The notes under the pieces were generated by a model, which saw nothing but the letters and a program-made list of their open reading frames with translations, ran no database searches and had not been told where the DNA came from. Source: Bog-756 sp963741055 (GTDB lineage: Bacteria; Actinomycetota; Acidimicrobiia; Acidimicrobiales; RAAP-2). From it: 64,000 nt of DNA. Location: contig CAVUGU010000002.1 in the NCBI GenBank assembly GCA_963741055.1, positions 147,530-211,529 of the forward strand, given 5' to 3'. This document shows positions 37,372 to 47,238 of this stretch, in pieces; position 1 is the stretch's first letter; each line of letters opens with the position of its first letter. The translations under genes were made by a program, and so were the position numbers.

Positions 37372-37988
37372 GGGTCGGAGACCTCTTGGTCGGTGAAGCC
37401 GCGGGGCTGGGTGTCGCCCTCGTAGCCGATCGATCGCCAGACGATCCCGTCGGGATTGCCTCCGTACTCGGGAGCTCCGTACATCCCCTCGCAGACGTGG
37501 TGAAAGAGCAGCATGGCGAAGTCGGGCGTCGCCCGGAGCGCCTCTTCCTGTTGGACGGGTCCGAGCTCGCAGTAGTCGTCCCCGAGCGCGGCGAGCCCGT
37601 CGCGGTAGCGCTGTTGGAGGCCGACCACCGGTCCGTTGAACTCCCGCTCGACAAGCCCCTGCGATCCCTCGATGCGCATCCTCCAGGCGAGCTCGTCGAG
37701 CGGAGTGAGGCGGTGGAAGCGCTCGAATCCGTCGACGCCACCGTGACGACCCGAGGTCGGTCCGCCGGCCCAGATCCGCGGCGGATCGAACGTGAACGCC
37801 CCGAGCAAACCGTCGATGTACTCGGGCGCGCCACCGGCGACCGCACCCGGACCGTCCGGACCGGCAGGGACGATGCGGTCGCAGGCCGCGACCAGCTTCT
37901 CGTACTCGGCGTCGGTCAGCCAGATCGGCACCGGGTCACCATAGGCGCGGACGACGCCGACGGACCGCGGTGTGAACCGCTCTGTCAC
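37368..37988 (-). CDS. Gluconate 2-dehydrogenase subunit 3 family protein (206 aa)
   Basis: Small subunit that accompanies GMC-type membrane dehydrogenases. IWLTDAEYEKLVAACDRIVPAG resembles the family's opening, and PDFAMLLFHHVCEGMYGAPEYG, then GNPDGIVWRSIGYEGDTQPRG, is its conserved C-terminal core. Unlike canonical subunits it has no twin-arginine or Sec signal, so the complex is likely cytoplasmic or is exported by another route. GTG at 37988 used; the C-terminal end overlaps the GMC gene (GTGA), supporting a two-subunit enzyme. Confidence 0.78.
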   Translation of the reverse strand: MTERFTPRSVGVVRAYGDPVPIWLTDAEYEKLVAACDRIVPAGPDGPGAVAGGAPEYIDGLLGAFTFDPPRIWAGGPTSGRHGGVDGFERFHRLTPLDELAWRMRIEGSQGLVEREFNGPVVGLQQRYRDGLAALGDDYCELGPVQQEEALRATPDFAMLLFHHVCEGMYGAPEYGGNPDGIVWRSIGYEGDTQPRGFTDQEVSDP

Positions 37989-38010
37989 CCGGACCGAGCG
38001 ATCGCTCCGC

Positions 38011-38955
38011 CTATCTCTCCGAGTCCACATCCAAGCGCGACCAGATCTCTCCGACCTCGTCGTAGATGGACATGGGGACGGTGAAAGGCTCGATCGCGCC
38101 GATCGCATCGAGGTGGTCCTCGACGTCGTCGGCGGTCGGTTTGACGCCGGTCGAGGTCGGCGCGAGCCAGCCCTCGCCGAGACCGGTGAACACCCGGGCG
38201 AAGCGTCCGGCACCGGCCGAGAAATTGTGATGGGTGAGCCGGCAGTTCCGGCTGGCGAGGAAGACGACCATCGGCACGACCAGATCGGGATCGATCGCCG
38301 AGAGGAACGCCGCAGCCTCGGGCAGTTGCTCGATGTCGCCGACCGTCTCGGTGACCATCCGCGAATAGCCGAAGGGGAGCACCGAATTCGCCGAGATCCC
38401 GTGCTCGGCCCCTTCGAGCGCGATGACGTTGGTCAACCCGACGAGACCGGCCTTGGCGGCCGCGTAATGCGCGGTCTCGAGCTGACCGAAGAGCCCGGCC
38501 GACGAGGCGACGAACACGAACCGTCCGTAGCCCTGTTCCTTCATCGCGCGGAACGCCGGTTGGCTCAGATGGAAGCCGCCGCCGAGGTGGACGTCGATCA
38601 TCCGGCGCCAGTCGTCCGCCGTGATCTGATCGAAGGGGGTCGTCTGGAAGATGCCCGCGTTGCTGACGACCGCGTCGAGACGCCCGAACCGGTCGAGTGC
38701 GGATTCGACGATCGCCCGACCACCTGTCGGTGTCGCGACCGACTCGTGGGAGGCGACCGCGACGCCACCGGCGGCTTCGATCTCCTCGACCACCTGGTCC
38801 GCGACGCGTCGGTCCGAGCCGACGCCACCCATGGAGCTCCCGAGGTCGTTGACCACGACGGCGGCGCCCCGGCGCGCCAGGTCGATCGCGTAGAGCCGGC
38901 CGAGACCCCGGCCGGCCCCGGTCACCACGACCGTTTGGCCGCCGAAATCGATCAC
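38011..38955 (-). CDS. Short-chain dehydrogenase, 3-hydroxyacyl-CoA/17-beta-HSD4 type (314 aa)
   Basis: TVVVTGAGRGLGRLYAIDLA, VVNDLGSSMGG (loop after beta-2), VVSNAGIF, FVASSAGLFGQLETAHYAAAK (split by motif: Ser and Tyr-x3-Lys) mark a classical SDR of the same clade as the one at 7498. The C-terminal 60 residues lack homology I can name. GTG at 38955 follows the P450 stop by 13 bases; 22 bases later comes the subunit 3 gene. Likely oxidises the P450 hydroxylation product or an acyl-CoA beta-hydroxy group. Confidence 0.83.
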   Translation of the reverse strand: MIDFGGQTVVVTGAGRGLGRLYAIDLARRGAAVVVNDLGSSMGGVGSDRRVADQVVEEIEAAGGVAVASHESVATPTGGRAIVESALDRFGRLDAVVSNAGIFQTTPFDQITADDWRRMIDVHLGGGFHLSQPAFRAMKEQGYGRFVFVASSAGLFGQLETAHYAAAKAGLVGLTNVIALEGAEHGISANSVLPFGYSRMVTETVGDIEQLPEAAAFLSAIDPDLVVPMVVFLASRNCRLTHHNFSAGAGRFARVFTGLGEGWLAPTSTGVKPTADDVEDHLDAIGAIEPFTVPMSIYDEVGEIWSRLDVDSER

Positions 38956-38968
38956 ACGGTTCGAGGGC

Positions 38969-40223
38969 TCAGCCGAACAGCACCGGGATGGCGGTCGGTG
39001 ATCGGAAGACCTGGCCCTGGATGTGCGGGTCGTCCGCGTCCGGATCGAGACGCAGGTCGGAGAGGCGGTCGAGCAGGAGATTGAGCGCGACCCGCATCTC
39101 GATACGAGCCAGGTGCAAGCCGAGGCACACGTGTGGCCCGTGTCCGAAGGAGATGTGGGGCTTCGGGTCGTCCCGGAAGATGTCGAACCGGTCCGGGTCC
39201 GGGTACCGGGTCTCGTCACGGTTGGCCGCGGCGAGCATCACCATGACCGTCGAGCCGGCCGGAACGGGGACCCCGCCGATCTCGGTGTCCTTGGTGGCCA
39301 GCCGGGTGATGTTGAGCAGCGGGGTCTCGTAGCGCAGTGCTTCTTCGATGGCCTGTGGGACCAGGCTCCGGTCCCCGCGGACCGCGTCCAGTTGGTCGGG
39401 GATGCGAGAGCAGGGTGAAGAGCAGGTTGCCGGTCGAGCGGAACGTCGTCTCGACGCCCGCAGGGAGGAGGAGGCGCACGAAGGAGAAGATCTCCTCGTC
39501 GGTCAGGTGCTCGCCGTCCAGCTCGGCGTGGGCCAGATCGCTGATCAGGTCCTCTCTCGGCGCCCGCCGTCGCTCGGCGAGGATCTCGGCGGTGTACTCC
39601 TTCACCTCCTGCGAAGCCGCGATGGCCTGTTCGGGCTTGCTGATGAAACCGAGGATCGAGATGGACCAGCGCTGGAACTGCCGGTAGTCGTCCTGGGGCA
39701 ACCCGAGCAACCCGGCGATGATCCGGGTGGGATAGGGAAAGGTGAACTCACGGACCAGGTCGGCACGACCCCGGTCGACGAACCGATCGATCAAACCGTT
39801 GGCGACGGGTTCGACCAGCTCGGTCTCCCAACGAGCGAGCACCTTCTGGCGGAAGGCCGTCGAGACCAGCGCGCGGTACCGGCGATGCTGCGGGTCGTCC
39901 ATCCCGAGAATGATGTGCTCGCCCATCACCGGTCCCATGATCAGGTCGATGATGTGCGCGGACGAGAAGGTCTCCGAGTCCCGCAGCACCTGAGCGACGT
40001 CGTCGAACCGGTAGACGAAGAAGACCGCCTGGGCCTCCTCGTGCGGCATGAGCGAGTCGTCGAGCCGCTGGACCGGATGCTCGCGACGTGCCTTCGCCAA
40101 CTCCGGATACGGGTCGCGCAGGTCGCCGGCGACCGCGTCGTCGAAGAGCCCGAACTCGTCGCTCTCGTCCTGGCTGGTCCTACTCTCGTCCGCCGTGGCG
40201 GGTGAGACGTCCGTCGACTCCAT
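38969..40223 (-). CDS. Cytochrome P450 (417 aa), one frame break
   Basis: Soluble bacterial class I monooxygenase. LGMDDPQHRRYRALVSTAF precedes the C-helix; the I-helix threonine is in LLPAGVETTFRSTGNLL; the heme thiolate in FGHGPHVCLGLHLARIEMRV. The frame breaks at the GGGG of 39398-39401; removing one base gives SHPDQLDAVRGD, and the span is one base over a multiple of three. GGGAG stands six bases before the ATG at 40223. First gene of the operon with SDR, subunit 3 and GMC oxidase, so it likely starts oxidation of a terpenoid, steroid or alkyl compound. It needs ferredoxin and reductase, not seen here. Confidence 0.85.
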
Positions 40224-40321
40224 GCATCGCTCCCGCGACTCGGTGACCAAATATTCGTTCAGGTTAAGGTACCAGGCCGTGGTGGTGCGTCAACGAAGAC
40301 AGGACGGAAGGAGCGGCTTCG

Positions 40322-41083
40322 ATGGGCCTGCGGGTTGATCTCGGAGGGCGGCGGGTGCTGGTCACCGGTGCGTCGAGTGGCATCGGGGCCGCGACGGCCC
40401 GCACGATCGTCGAGTGCGGCGGATCGGTGGCGATGCTCGCCCGGCGAAAGGACCGGCTCGACGAATTGCGCGGGGAGCTCGGTGAGCGGGCGCTCCCCTT
40501 TCCCTGCGACGTCACCGACCTGCCGGCGCTCGAAGCTGCCGTCGGCGAGGCGGCGGCGTCACTCGGTGGTCTCGACGGGGTGATCGCGGTGGCGGGCAAG
40601 TCGATGGTGGGGACGATCCCGACCGGCTCACCGCAACGCTGGCGAGAGCTGTTCGACTTGAACTTGACGGCACCCCTCGCCACCGTCCGCCACGCCCTCG
40701 GACATTTTCCCGAAACCGGCCGGCGCGACGTGGTCCTGGTGAGCTCGACCGGAGCGATCACGCCGATGCCGGGCGCGGGCATCTACGCGGCCTCCAAGCG
40801 CGGTCAGCGGGCCGCGTTCGACGCGCTCCGCCTCGAGCTGGCGCCGATCGGGGTGAACGTCAGCTGCGTCATGCCGGGGATGTTCGAGACCGAGGGCCTC
40901 ACCATCGAGGGCCTGGTCTTCGACGGTGAGGCGCCACCCGACTACATCCCCTGGTTCGCCCCCGGTGGCGAGCCGGCATCACCGACCGAGCTGGCCGACG
41001 TCATCGCCTTCATGATCAGCCGGCCCGAGGGCCTCTGCATCAACGAGCTGGTGATCCGCCCGACCGGACAGCTGAACCCTTGA
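40322..41083 (+). CDS. Short-chain dehydrogenase/reductase (253 aa)
   Basis: Complete SDR: RRVLVTGASSGIGAATARTI, VIAVAGKSMVG, DVVLVSSTGAITPM (Ser) and IYAASKRGQRAAF (Tyr-x3-Lys), ending in a regular family tail. GGAAGGAG precedes the ATG. It diverges from the P450 across 98 bases that hold AT-richer sequence (AAATATTCGTTCAGGTTAAG), presumably both promoters and an operator. Overlaps the converging AveC-like gene by 44 bases. Substrate unknown. Confidence 0.85.
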   Translation: MGLRVDLGGRRVLVTGASSGIGAATARTIVECGGSVAMLARRKDRLDELRGELGERALPFPCDVTDLPALEAAVGEAAASLGGLDGVIAVAGKSMVGTIPTGSPQRWRELFDLNLTAPLATVRHALGHFPETGRRDVVLVSSTGAITPMPGAGIYAASKRGQRAAFDALRLELAPIGVNVSCVMPGMFETEGLTIEGLVFDGEAPPDYIPWFAPGGEPASPTELADVIAFMISRPEGLCINELVIRPTGQLNP

Positions 41084-42237
41084 GACGCGACGGGCTACAG
41101 CGCCCGCCGTTGCTCGGAGGGGTCACGTTCGGGCGTCCGGACTGACCGGTCTCCCAACCGTCCCAGATGCCCGCGGAGTAGGGACCGGGCTGGCCCGCCT
41201 TCTCGTAGAAGCCCTGCGGGTCGTAGACCTTCGTCGTCGGATAGGGATAGGGACACGCGACCGAGGTGGCCGCGCCGCTCGCCCGGATGATCGCAAAGCC
41301 TCCGCCGTAGAGGAAGAAGTAACACGCGTTGAGGATGACGAACATCACCAGCAAAAGTGCCGAGCGCCGGGTATCCGCGGAACGCACGCACCCGGTGGGC
41401 CAGCTTCTCGGCGACGGTGCGGCCGGTGTCGTCGCGATAGAGCAGCACGCCCGCAGGGATCATCACCGTGGTGACGAGCGCGGACTCCCAGAGAAGGGGG
41501 AACTGGTAGGGCTTGCCGGTGAACACCGATCCGAACGGGATCACCTGCGAATAGATGTACATCTGGGTTCTCACCAGGATCATCTCCTGGATGGCGTCGT
41601 AGACGAAGCCGATGACGAAGATCAGCAGACCGAGCGTGACGAGCGGGTGGGTCCAGACGAACGAGGTGACCGGCCGGCGCCGCTGGATCCGGTGCAGCAC
41701 CCAGATGCCGATCAAGCCCGGGACCAGGTAGAACATCACGTAGCCGATGACCACGAAGGGCTCGACCGTCGGTGAGATCGACACCAGCGGCCAGTTCTCC
41801 GGCCAGTGCCAGAGTGCGGGGTTGTACACCGCGTAGGGCGCCCAGTTCATGATCGGGTCCTGCCAGACGAGCGTCGTGCAGACGATCGCCATCAGGAGGA
41901 TCGGGTGCTTGGGGTAGCGCCACCAGGCGATCGCGAAGATCACGATCAACTGCACCACCGCGATCACCGTGAACATCTGGAGGAGGCCCAACCAGTGGGT
42001 CCAGCCGAACAGCGGTGCGACCGTGCTCGGCGCGACGTGGTGAGCCGGGTTGGCGATGCGCGCCGCCACCGCACCGTGGCGGGCGTTGTGGGCGACGAAG
42101 ATCACGCCGACACCGAGCGCGCACAAGGCCACGACCAGCGCGATCCTCGATCGACCGGAAGGGCCGGGCGTGCCCGTCGAGGTGACCGGGCGCGAGATCG
42201 TCTCGGGTTGGTCGAGGTCGGTGACCACCTCGTTCAC
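41040..42237 (-). CDS. AveC-like membrane protein (about 399 aa), one frame break
   Basis: A polytopic membrane protein resembling the spirocyclase AveC family, named after the avermectin spiroketal enzyme and common but uncharacterised in actinobacteria near P450 genes. Segments: LGLLQMFTVIAVVQLIVIFA, WQDPIMNWAPYAVYNPALWH, VEPFVVIGYVMFYLVPGLIG, PLVTLGLLIFVIGFVYD, and C-terminal VMFVILNACYFFLYGGGFAI. The last 115 residues are in another frame; removing one T of a TTTT run near 41354 gives GTLLLVMF. GTG at 42237 overlaps the binding-protein stop (GTGA). The family assignment is tentative and enzymatic function is not implied. Confidence 0.6.
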
Positions 42238-43328
42238 TCCCCGAAGCGGGCGACGAGGCGCGCCTTGCCGAACTCGGGCTCGAGTTGGCGGGCCACCAGG
42301 TAGCCGGCGCCCATCCATCCCCGTCGGGTCCACTTCCCGAACGAGAGGCGCGTGCCGGGTGCCCCCGAGGCCGCAGGGAGCATCTTCACCCGCTCGAGCG
42401 ACTCTTTCACCCCGCGCGGGGTCAATGGATGGGCGTCCGCGAAGGCATGGAGGAGGATCGTGGCGAGATCGCGGTTGACCACCGGTACGCAGTACTCGGG
42501 GCGCCGCCCGTACTCCGCCTGGTACTCGTCGAGAAACCTCTGGCCGACCGGATTCGACTCGTCGTACTGGTCGAGACCGGTCCAACCCAGGATGGCATCC
42601 CACATGATCTGGTGGATCCACGCGTTCTGGAACGCGGTCCCGGTGTAACGGGGCGGGTCCCAACCGACCGCTGCCAATGCCGGGTTGACCCGGGCGATCC
42701 CGAACCCGAAACCGCAGTGGACCAACGCCTGTGGCTTTGCGTCGTGGATCCGGCGCACCGGTTCGGTGATGTCCTGTGCGGTCTGTGCGATCCACTCCTC
42801 GGCGACAATGCGCACACCGGCGGTGGCGCACGCATTCCGGAAGTTCCTGACATAGGTGTCGCCGACGAGGGACTGCTCGATGAGCACCCCGACCTCGGTG
42901 TGGCCGGCCTTGACCAACAGGTCGGCCCAGAAGATGGGCTCGTCGGTCATCGAACCCATCGAGAGCGAGAAGGTCCACTCGCCCAGCCAGTCGTCGGTGC
43001 CGGTCACGCTGATGGCCGGCACGCGGAAGCGCTCCTCGATGGCTTCGCGGGTCGGGACACAGTTGTCGGTGATGGCCGGACCGAACACGGCGAGACAGCC
43101 CTGCTCGACGAGCTCGCCGTAGCCGTCGATGACCGCCTTGATCGTGCCCTTGGGCAGGCCTTCGACCTCGCGGAAGAGGATCTCGACCGGCCGATCGATG
43201 ATCCCCTGCTCGAGTCCCCGCTTGAACACCAGCTCGAAGGGGAGGACCAGGTCGGAACGAGCCTCCTCGGGGTAGCCGTCAGGGAGCTTGAAGTCGAACA
43301 GGTACCCGAGCTTGATCGGCTCGGCCAT
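42234..43328 (-). CDS. Leu/Ile/Val-receptor-type binding protein without a signal peptide (364 aa)
   Basis: Two-lobe periplasmic-binding fold of the amide/branched-chain amino acid receptor family: IKLGYLFDFKLPDGYPEEAR, LVEQGCLAVFGPAITDNCVP, AISVTGTDDWLGEWTFSLSM, EVGVLIEQSLVGDTYVRNF and YCVPVVNRDLATILLHAFA. It starts directly with the first beta strand, so there is no signal peptide or lipobox at ATG 43328, nor at the in-frame GTG codons at 43343 and 43355. That suggests a cytoplasmic ligand sensor or carrier. Linked by GTGA to the AveC-like gene, and it lies just after the NorQ gene. Confidence 0.78.
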   Translation of the reverse strand: MAEPIKLGYLFDFKLPDGYPEEARSDLVLPFELVFKRGLEQGIIDRPVEILFREVEGLPKGTIKAVIDGYGELVEQGCLAVFGPAITDNCVPTREAIEERFRVPAISVTGTDDWLGEWTFSLSMGSMTDEPIFWADLLVKAGHTEVGVLIEQSLVGDTYVRNFRNACATAGVRIVAEEWIAQTAQDITEPVRRIHDAKPQALVHCGFGFGIARVNPALAAVGWDPPRYTGTAFQNAWIHQIMWDAILGWTGLDQYDESNPVGQRFLDEYQAEYGRRPEYCVPVVNRDLATILLHAFADAHPLTPRGVKESLERVKMLPAASGAPGTRLSFGKWTRRGWMGAGYLVARQLEPEFGKARLVARFGE

Positions 43329-43454
43329 GCTTTCGTAGGACACTCGCTCCCCCACTGCCGCGTCGGTGCCGGACGGAACAACCGGATCGGTCGTGACCTG
43401 ACTTTTGTTCCGCTCAACCTACCGGGGGCCTCGCGGACCGTCAATCAAATCGGT

Positions 43455-44253
43455 TCACGCACGCTGATCGGTCAAGTACGCGTCGATCATCTCGGACAAG
43501 CCGGCGCTGATCCGGGGGTCGTCGGTGAGAGGGCCCGCAACCGCGGCGCGTGCGGCGTCGCGGAGGCTCATGCCACCCGTGACCAGTTGGCCGGCCGCGA
43601 CGAGGACCCTCGTCGATGCGACCTCGCGCAAGCCGGCCGATTCGAGACGTCGGATCGCGTGAGCGAGCTGCACCAGCTGAGCTGCGACATGATGGTCGAC
43701 TCCTGCCTCGTGGCTCACGATCTTCTCCTCCACTTCGCCCGGTGGAAAGTCGAGCTCGATCGCGACCATCCGCTGGCGGGTGGAGTCCTTCAGGTCCTTC
43801 AACACGCTCTGGTATCCGGGGTTGTAGGAGACCACGAGGCAGAAAGCCCTCTGCCGCGTCGAGCGTGATGCCGAGACGATCGATCGGCATCTGGCGTCGA
43901 TGGTCGGCCAAGGGATGGAGTACGACCGTGGTGTCCTGGCGAGCCTCGACGATCTCGTCGAGGTAGCAGATCGAGCCCTCGCGGACCGCGCGGGTGAGGG
44001 GACCGTCCACCCACTTGGTCTCACCGCCTTGCAGGAGGAACCGTCCCACCAGATCGGCCGTGGTCAGGTCGTCATGGCAGGCGACGGTGACCAGCGGTCG
44101 TTCGAGATCGAAGGCCATGGCCTCCACCAGGCGGGTCTTTCCGCAGCCGGTAGGTCCCTTCAGCAGGATCGCGAGGCCCTTCGCAGAGGCGGCCCGGAAC
44201 ACCTGCTCCTCGTTGCCGACCGGTACGTAGTAGGGACGGCTTGTCTCCGTCAT
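43455..44253 (-). CDS. MoxR-type AAA+ ATPase, CbbQ/NirQ/NorQ family (265 aa), one frame break
   Basis: Chaperone-like AAA+ ATPase that works with a VWA protein to insert metals or activate enzymes. Walker A GPTGCGKT is at residues 33-40, DDLTTADLVGRFLLQGGE is the family pore-loop region, Walker B ICYLDEIVEARQDTT, and VVSYNPGYQSVLKDLKDSTR the sensor 1/arginine region. The frame breaks in the TTT near 43850; removing one T gives EGFCLVVSYNPG. ATG at 44253 has GAGGAG upstream and overlaps the NorD stop (ATGA). No nitric oxide reductase or RuBisCO genes are near, so its client is unknown; P450 or AveC-like proteins are candidates. Confidence 0.83.
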
Positions 44254-45995
44254 CCCGTTTTCTCCTCGACCTCGAGTCGCTCCCTCGTCCGGACTCTTCG
44301 TTGTGAGCGCCTCCGCTGCAGCTCCGCCGAGCGAAGCGCAGACCGAAAGAGCGGCCCGACCATGCGAGGAAGGTCGTCCATGCGCGGCAACGGACGCATG
44401 CGCGGCCACTCCGAAGACTCGTCGTAGGGCGCGGGCGTCGGTTCCCGCGCCCACGCTCAGACAGAGCGTTCCGATTCCCAACCGCCGAGCCTCGGCCAGC
44501 GCGCGCCGGGAGTCGGCCTCGCCATAGGCCGGTTCGTAGCCGTGGTCGTAGGCGAATCCGTCCGACAGCACGACCAGCAATCGTCTCGGCGTTCCGGCGT
44601 CTCTCTCGAGGATCGCCGTGGCGTGGCGAACCGCGGCCCCGAGACGGGTGTAGGCGCCCGGTGCCAACCCGCCCAAGCGCATCATCGTCAGCTCGTCGAG
44701 ATGCTCGCCGAATCGCTTGACCGGTACCACCTGTACCGCCGAGCGCCCGAGCGAGCGGAAACCGTACAGCGCGACCCGGTCCCCCAGCTCGTCGAGAACG
44801 AGGCTGAGCGCGGCAGCCGTCTCTTTTTGGTGCTCGTGCACCGGTCGGCCGGTCCCGCTCGGCTCGCCGGCCGATCCGGAGACGTCGAGCAGCAGGAGCA
44901 CCGAGAGGTCGCGGCGGCGTCGCAAGGTGTCGATGTAGACCTCTTCGTCGGGGGCCGAGCCGGCCTTGATCCGGACCTCCGAGTCGACCACTGCGTCGAT
45001 GTCGATGTCGTCACCGTGCAACTGGCGGCGACGGTGTTCGAGTCCCATGCCGAGCCGGGCGAGCGGACGGCGAAAAGCCGGTGCCGTGGCGGGAACGAAT
45101 GGGGACCAGCTCGGTGGGCCCCGGCTCGAGCTCGGTCACCGTGCACCAGTCCGGCCTGTAACGCCTCCTCTTCAGATCCCACTCGGGATAGGTGACTCCT
45201 CGGTGAGGATCCGAGGAAAGGTTCTCCGGAAGAGATGCCGGCGAGGTGGAGACGGTCGCCGTGCGGGCGACCCGGTCGCGGCGGCGGCTCCAGTGGGTCG
45301 GCGATTCGGCACCGGGCGGGCCCGCCTCGGTGGAGCGTCCCTCGCTGAAGAGCTTCTTCAACCACCTGCCGAGCCCCGACCCGCCCCCGATCGGACTCGA
45401 GAAGAGGTCCACGGCGGCGTCAGCTTCCTCTCCTTCGGCGTCGAGCTCGTTCTCGGGAGGTTCGTCGCGGCGGCGCGGGACGTGTTGCTGGCGAACGTCG
45501 TCTCGATCCTTGGCGGGTGGCACTCTTCGCTGCCTCGCACGGATGGCGCCGAAGACGACGGGCGGTTCCTCGACCACCTCGCGACTCGCGGCGATGGCCA
45601 AGGAGTCGACCGGTGAGTTGCTGCGACCCGCGATCGCCCGATCGATGAGCCCGCCGACCGAGGTGGGCAGGATGAGACTCCTGCGCGGTGAGCGCGCGAT
45701 GCCCTTCGATCGTCAGGTAGCGACGAGAAAGGCCCGGTCGCCGTGCGAGCGTTCGCGAGATCTCCGTGTCGTCGAGGCTCCCCGCGCCCAACAGCGCCGA
45801 CTGCACCGCGACCGAGGCGAGTTGATCGGCCGCACTGATCTGCACATCGACGAACACGGTGACACCGTCGGTCCAAGCCAGGCCGCCGGCTTCGGCGGCG
45901 GCGACCTCGACAGGTCTTCCCGCGATGGCCGATGCCAGAAGGTCGAATCGCTCCGGTCCGTCGCGGAGCAGCGAGGTCGGAGCCGCGCTATCCAT
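44250..45995 (-). CDS. VWA-domain protein, NorD/CbbO-like (about 581 aa), three frame breaks
   Basis: Partner of the MoxR ATPase. The C-terminal von Willebrand A domain has the MIDAS motif LLLLDVSGSAGEPSG, TRLGAAVRHATAILE and LSDGFAYDHGYEPAYG, and ends in LPRMVGPLFRSALRSAELQ, typical for NorD. The N-terminal half is helical (LTIEGHRALTAQ, SLILPTSVGGLIDRAIAGRS). Frames change near 45680, 45070 and 44400; all pieces follow in order. The ATG at 45995 overlaps the end of the TetR gene by eight bases and the stop overlaps the NorQ start. Presumably couples NorQ's ATP hydrolysis to remodelling of a target protein. Confidence 0.72.
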
Positions 45996-47238
45996 GGTGG
46001 CCCCGGCCGCCCACGAGAGCGCCCCGAAGCACCGTGTCACGGGCGAGCCGATGGGCCGATGGGGCGCCGGCGACACGGATGATGCTCGGGGACATCATGA
46101 TCGCTTCGAAGACGCACCGAGCCCTCACGTCGGCCGAGCCACCGTCCAGACGGATCTCGCCACGCCCGGTCCCATCGGCGAGAAGGGCTTTGATCTGACG
46201 CAGCTGCGCGCGGAACGAGAAGTCGAGGTGCGGCGTGCTGGGCGGCGACTGCCGCAACCATGCCAGCTGGATCTTGAATTCGTCACCGAAGCGCTCGAGG
46301 ACGTGGATGTTCACCCACATCAGCCCGTCCACCCGTTCGATCGACGACGAATCCGAGCGCAGCACGGTGTCCCACGCGGTCTTCAAGCTCCGCGAGTACG
46401 AGCTCATGATGGAGTCCAGAAGCTCCTCTTTCGAACGGAAGGACCGGTAGACGGTTCCCGTACTGAGGCCGGCGGCCGCCGCGATATCCCTCATCGTCGT
46501 GGACTCGTACCCGCGGCGTCCGAACTCCGCCCTCGCCGCGGCCATGAGATGTGTGGTCCGCTCGTCGAGGTCGTCGCCGCCTTCCCAGCTGACGATCACA
46601 CCCTGGGCGGCCCCGAGCGCACCGGAGCGGTCCAAGGTTGCGTTCGACGGGATTCGCACCCCGATCCCGTGGAGGAGGATTCCCAGTCTCAACTCCGGGA
46701 CGTGCTCGGCCCCTGGCGTGAGATGGGAGACACCGACGCCGACGTGGAGCATGCTCTGGCACAGTCGATTGCCGAGCAACTCGAGGTCGATGTCCGATCT
46801 GATCGAACCGGAGGCATCGCCTTCTCGGAGGATCTGGAGCATGGTCGCCTTCGATCGCGTTCGGCGCCTGCTGGGCGAGCTTCACCAGCTCTTCCCCGAG
46901 GACCGTCGGGGGCTCGTACAAGGTCAGCAGCAACGCGGCACGGTGTCGGAGGGCGCACTCGGCGATCGCCCGACCGAAGGCCATGATCCGGTCTTCGACG
47001 GGCCCGCTTCCCTGCGGTTGCTCCGAGGCCTCGAGGGCGACCCGGTCCAGGTCCTCGCGGTAGCGCCGACCAGCTCGATGACGATCGCTTCCTTCGAATC
47101 GAAGTGGTGATAGAGACTGCCCGGGAGAATCCCACAGGCATCGGCGATGTCCTTCAGCGTGGTCCGCAGACCCGACGAGGCGAAGAGCGTCGCCGCCGTC
47201 TCGAGGATCTCCGCCCTCCGGGCTCCGTCGGACGTCAT
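45988..47238 (-). CDS. Tandem TetR-TetR transcriptional regulator (416 aa), two frame breaks
   Basis: One chain with two TetR repressor units. First helix-turn-helix: TTLKDIADACGILPGSLYHH (residues about 26-45) then FDSKEAIVIELV. Second: TTMRDIAAAAGLSTGTVYRS then FRSKEELLDSIM at about residue 240. Each is followed by a ligand domain (DRIMAFGRAIAECALRHRAA; WVNIHVLERFGDEFKIQLAW). Frames change near 47070 and 46850; the total span is divisible by three. ATG at 47238 is followed by TSDGARRAEILETAATLFAS. Its 3' end overlaps the NorD start, so it is co-transcribed with the module and probably controls it and the divergent lipoprotein gene. Confidence 0.72.

Noticed and set aside
43441..45048. Apparent fusion of the VWA protein and the MoxR ATPase in one frame
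   Set aside because: Reading the neighbouring frame near 44400 gives the expected NorD end (LPRMVGPLFRSALRSAELQ) and a TGA overlapping the ATPase ATG. The fusion comes from a frame break, so two separate genes are more likely.
43455..45995. Denitrification (nitric oxide reductase) locus suggested by NorQ/NorD
   Set aside because: No norB, norC, cytochrome or copper-enzyme genes are present; NorQ/NorD relatives serve many clients.
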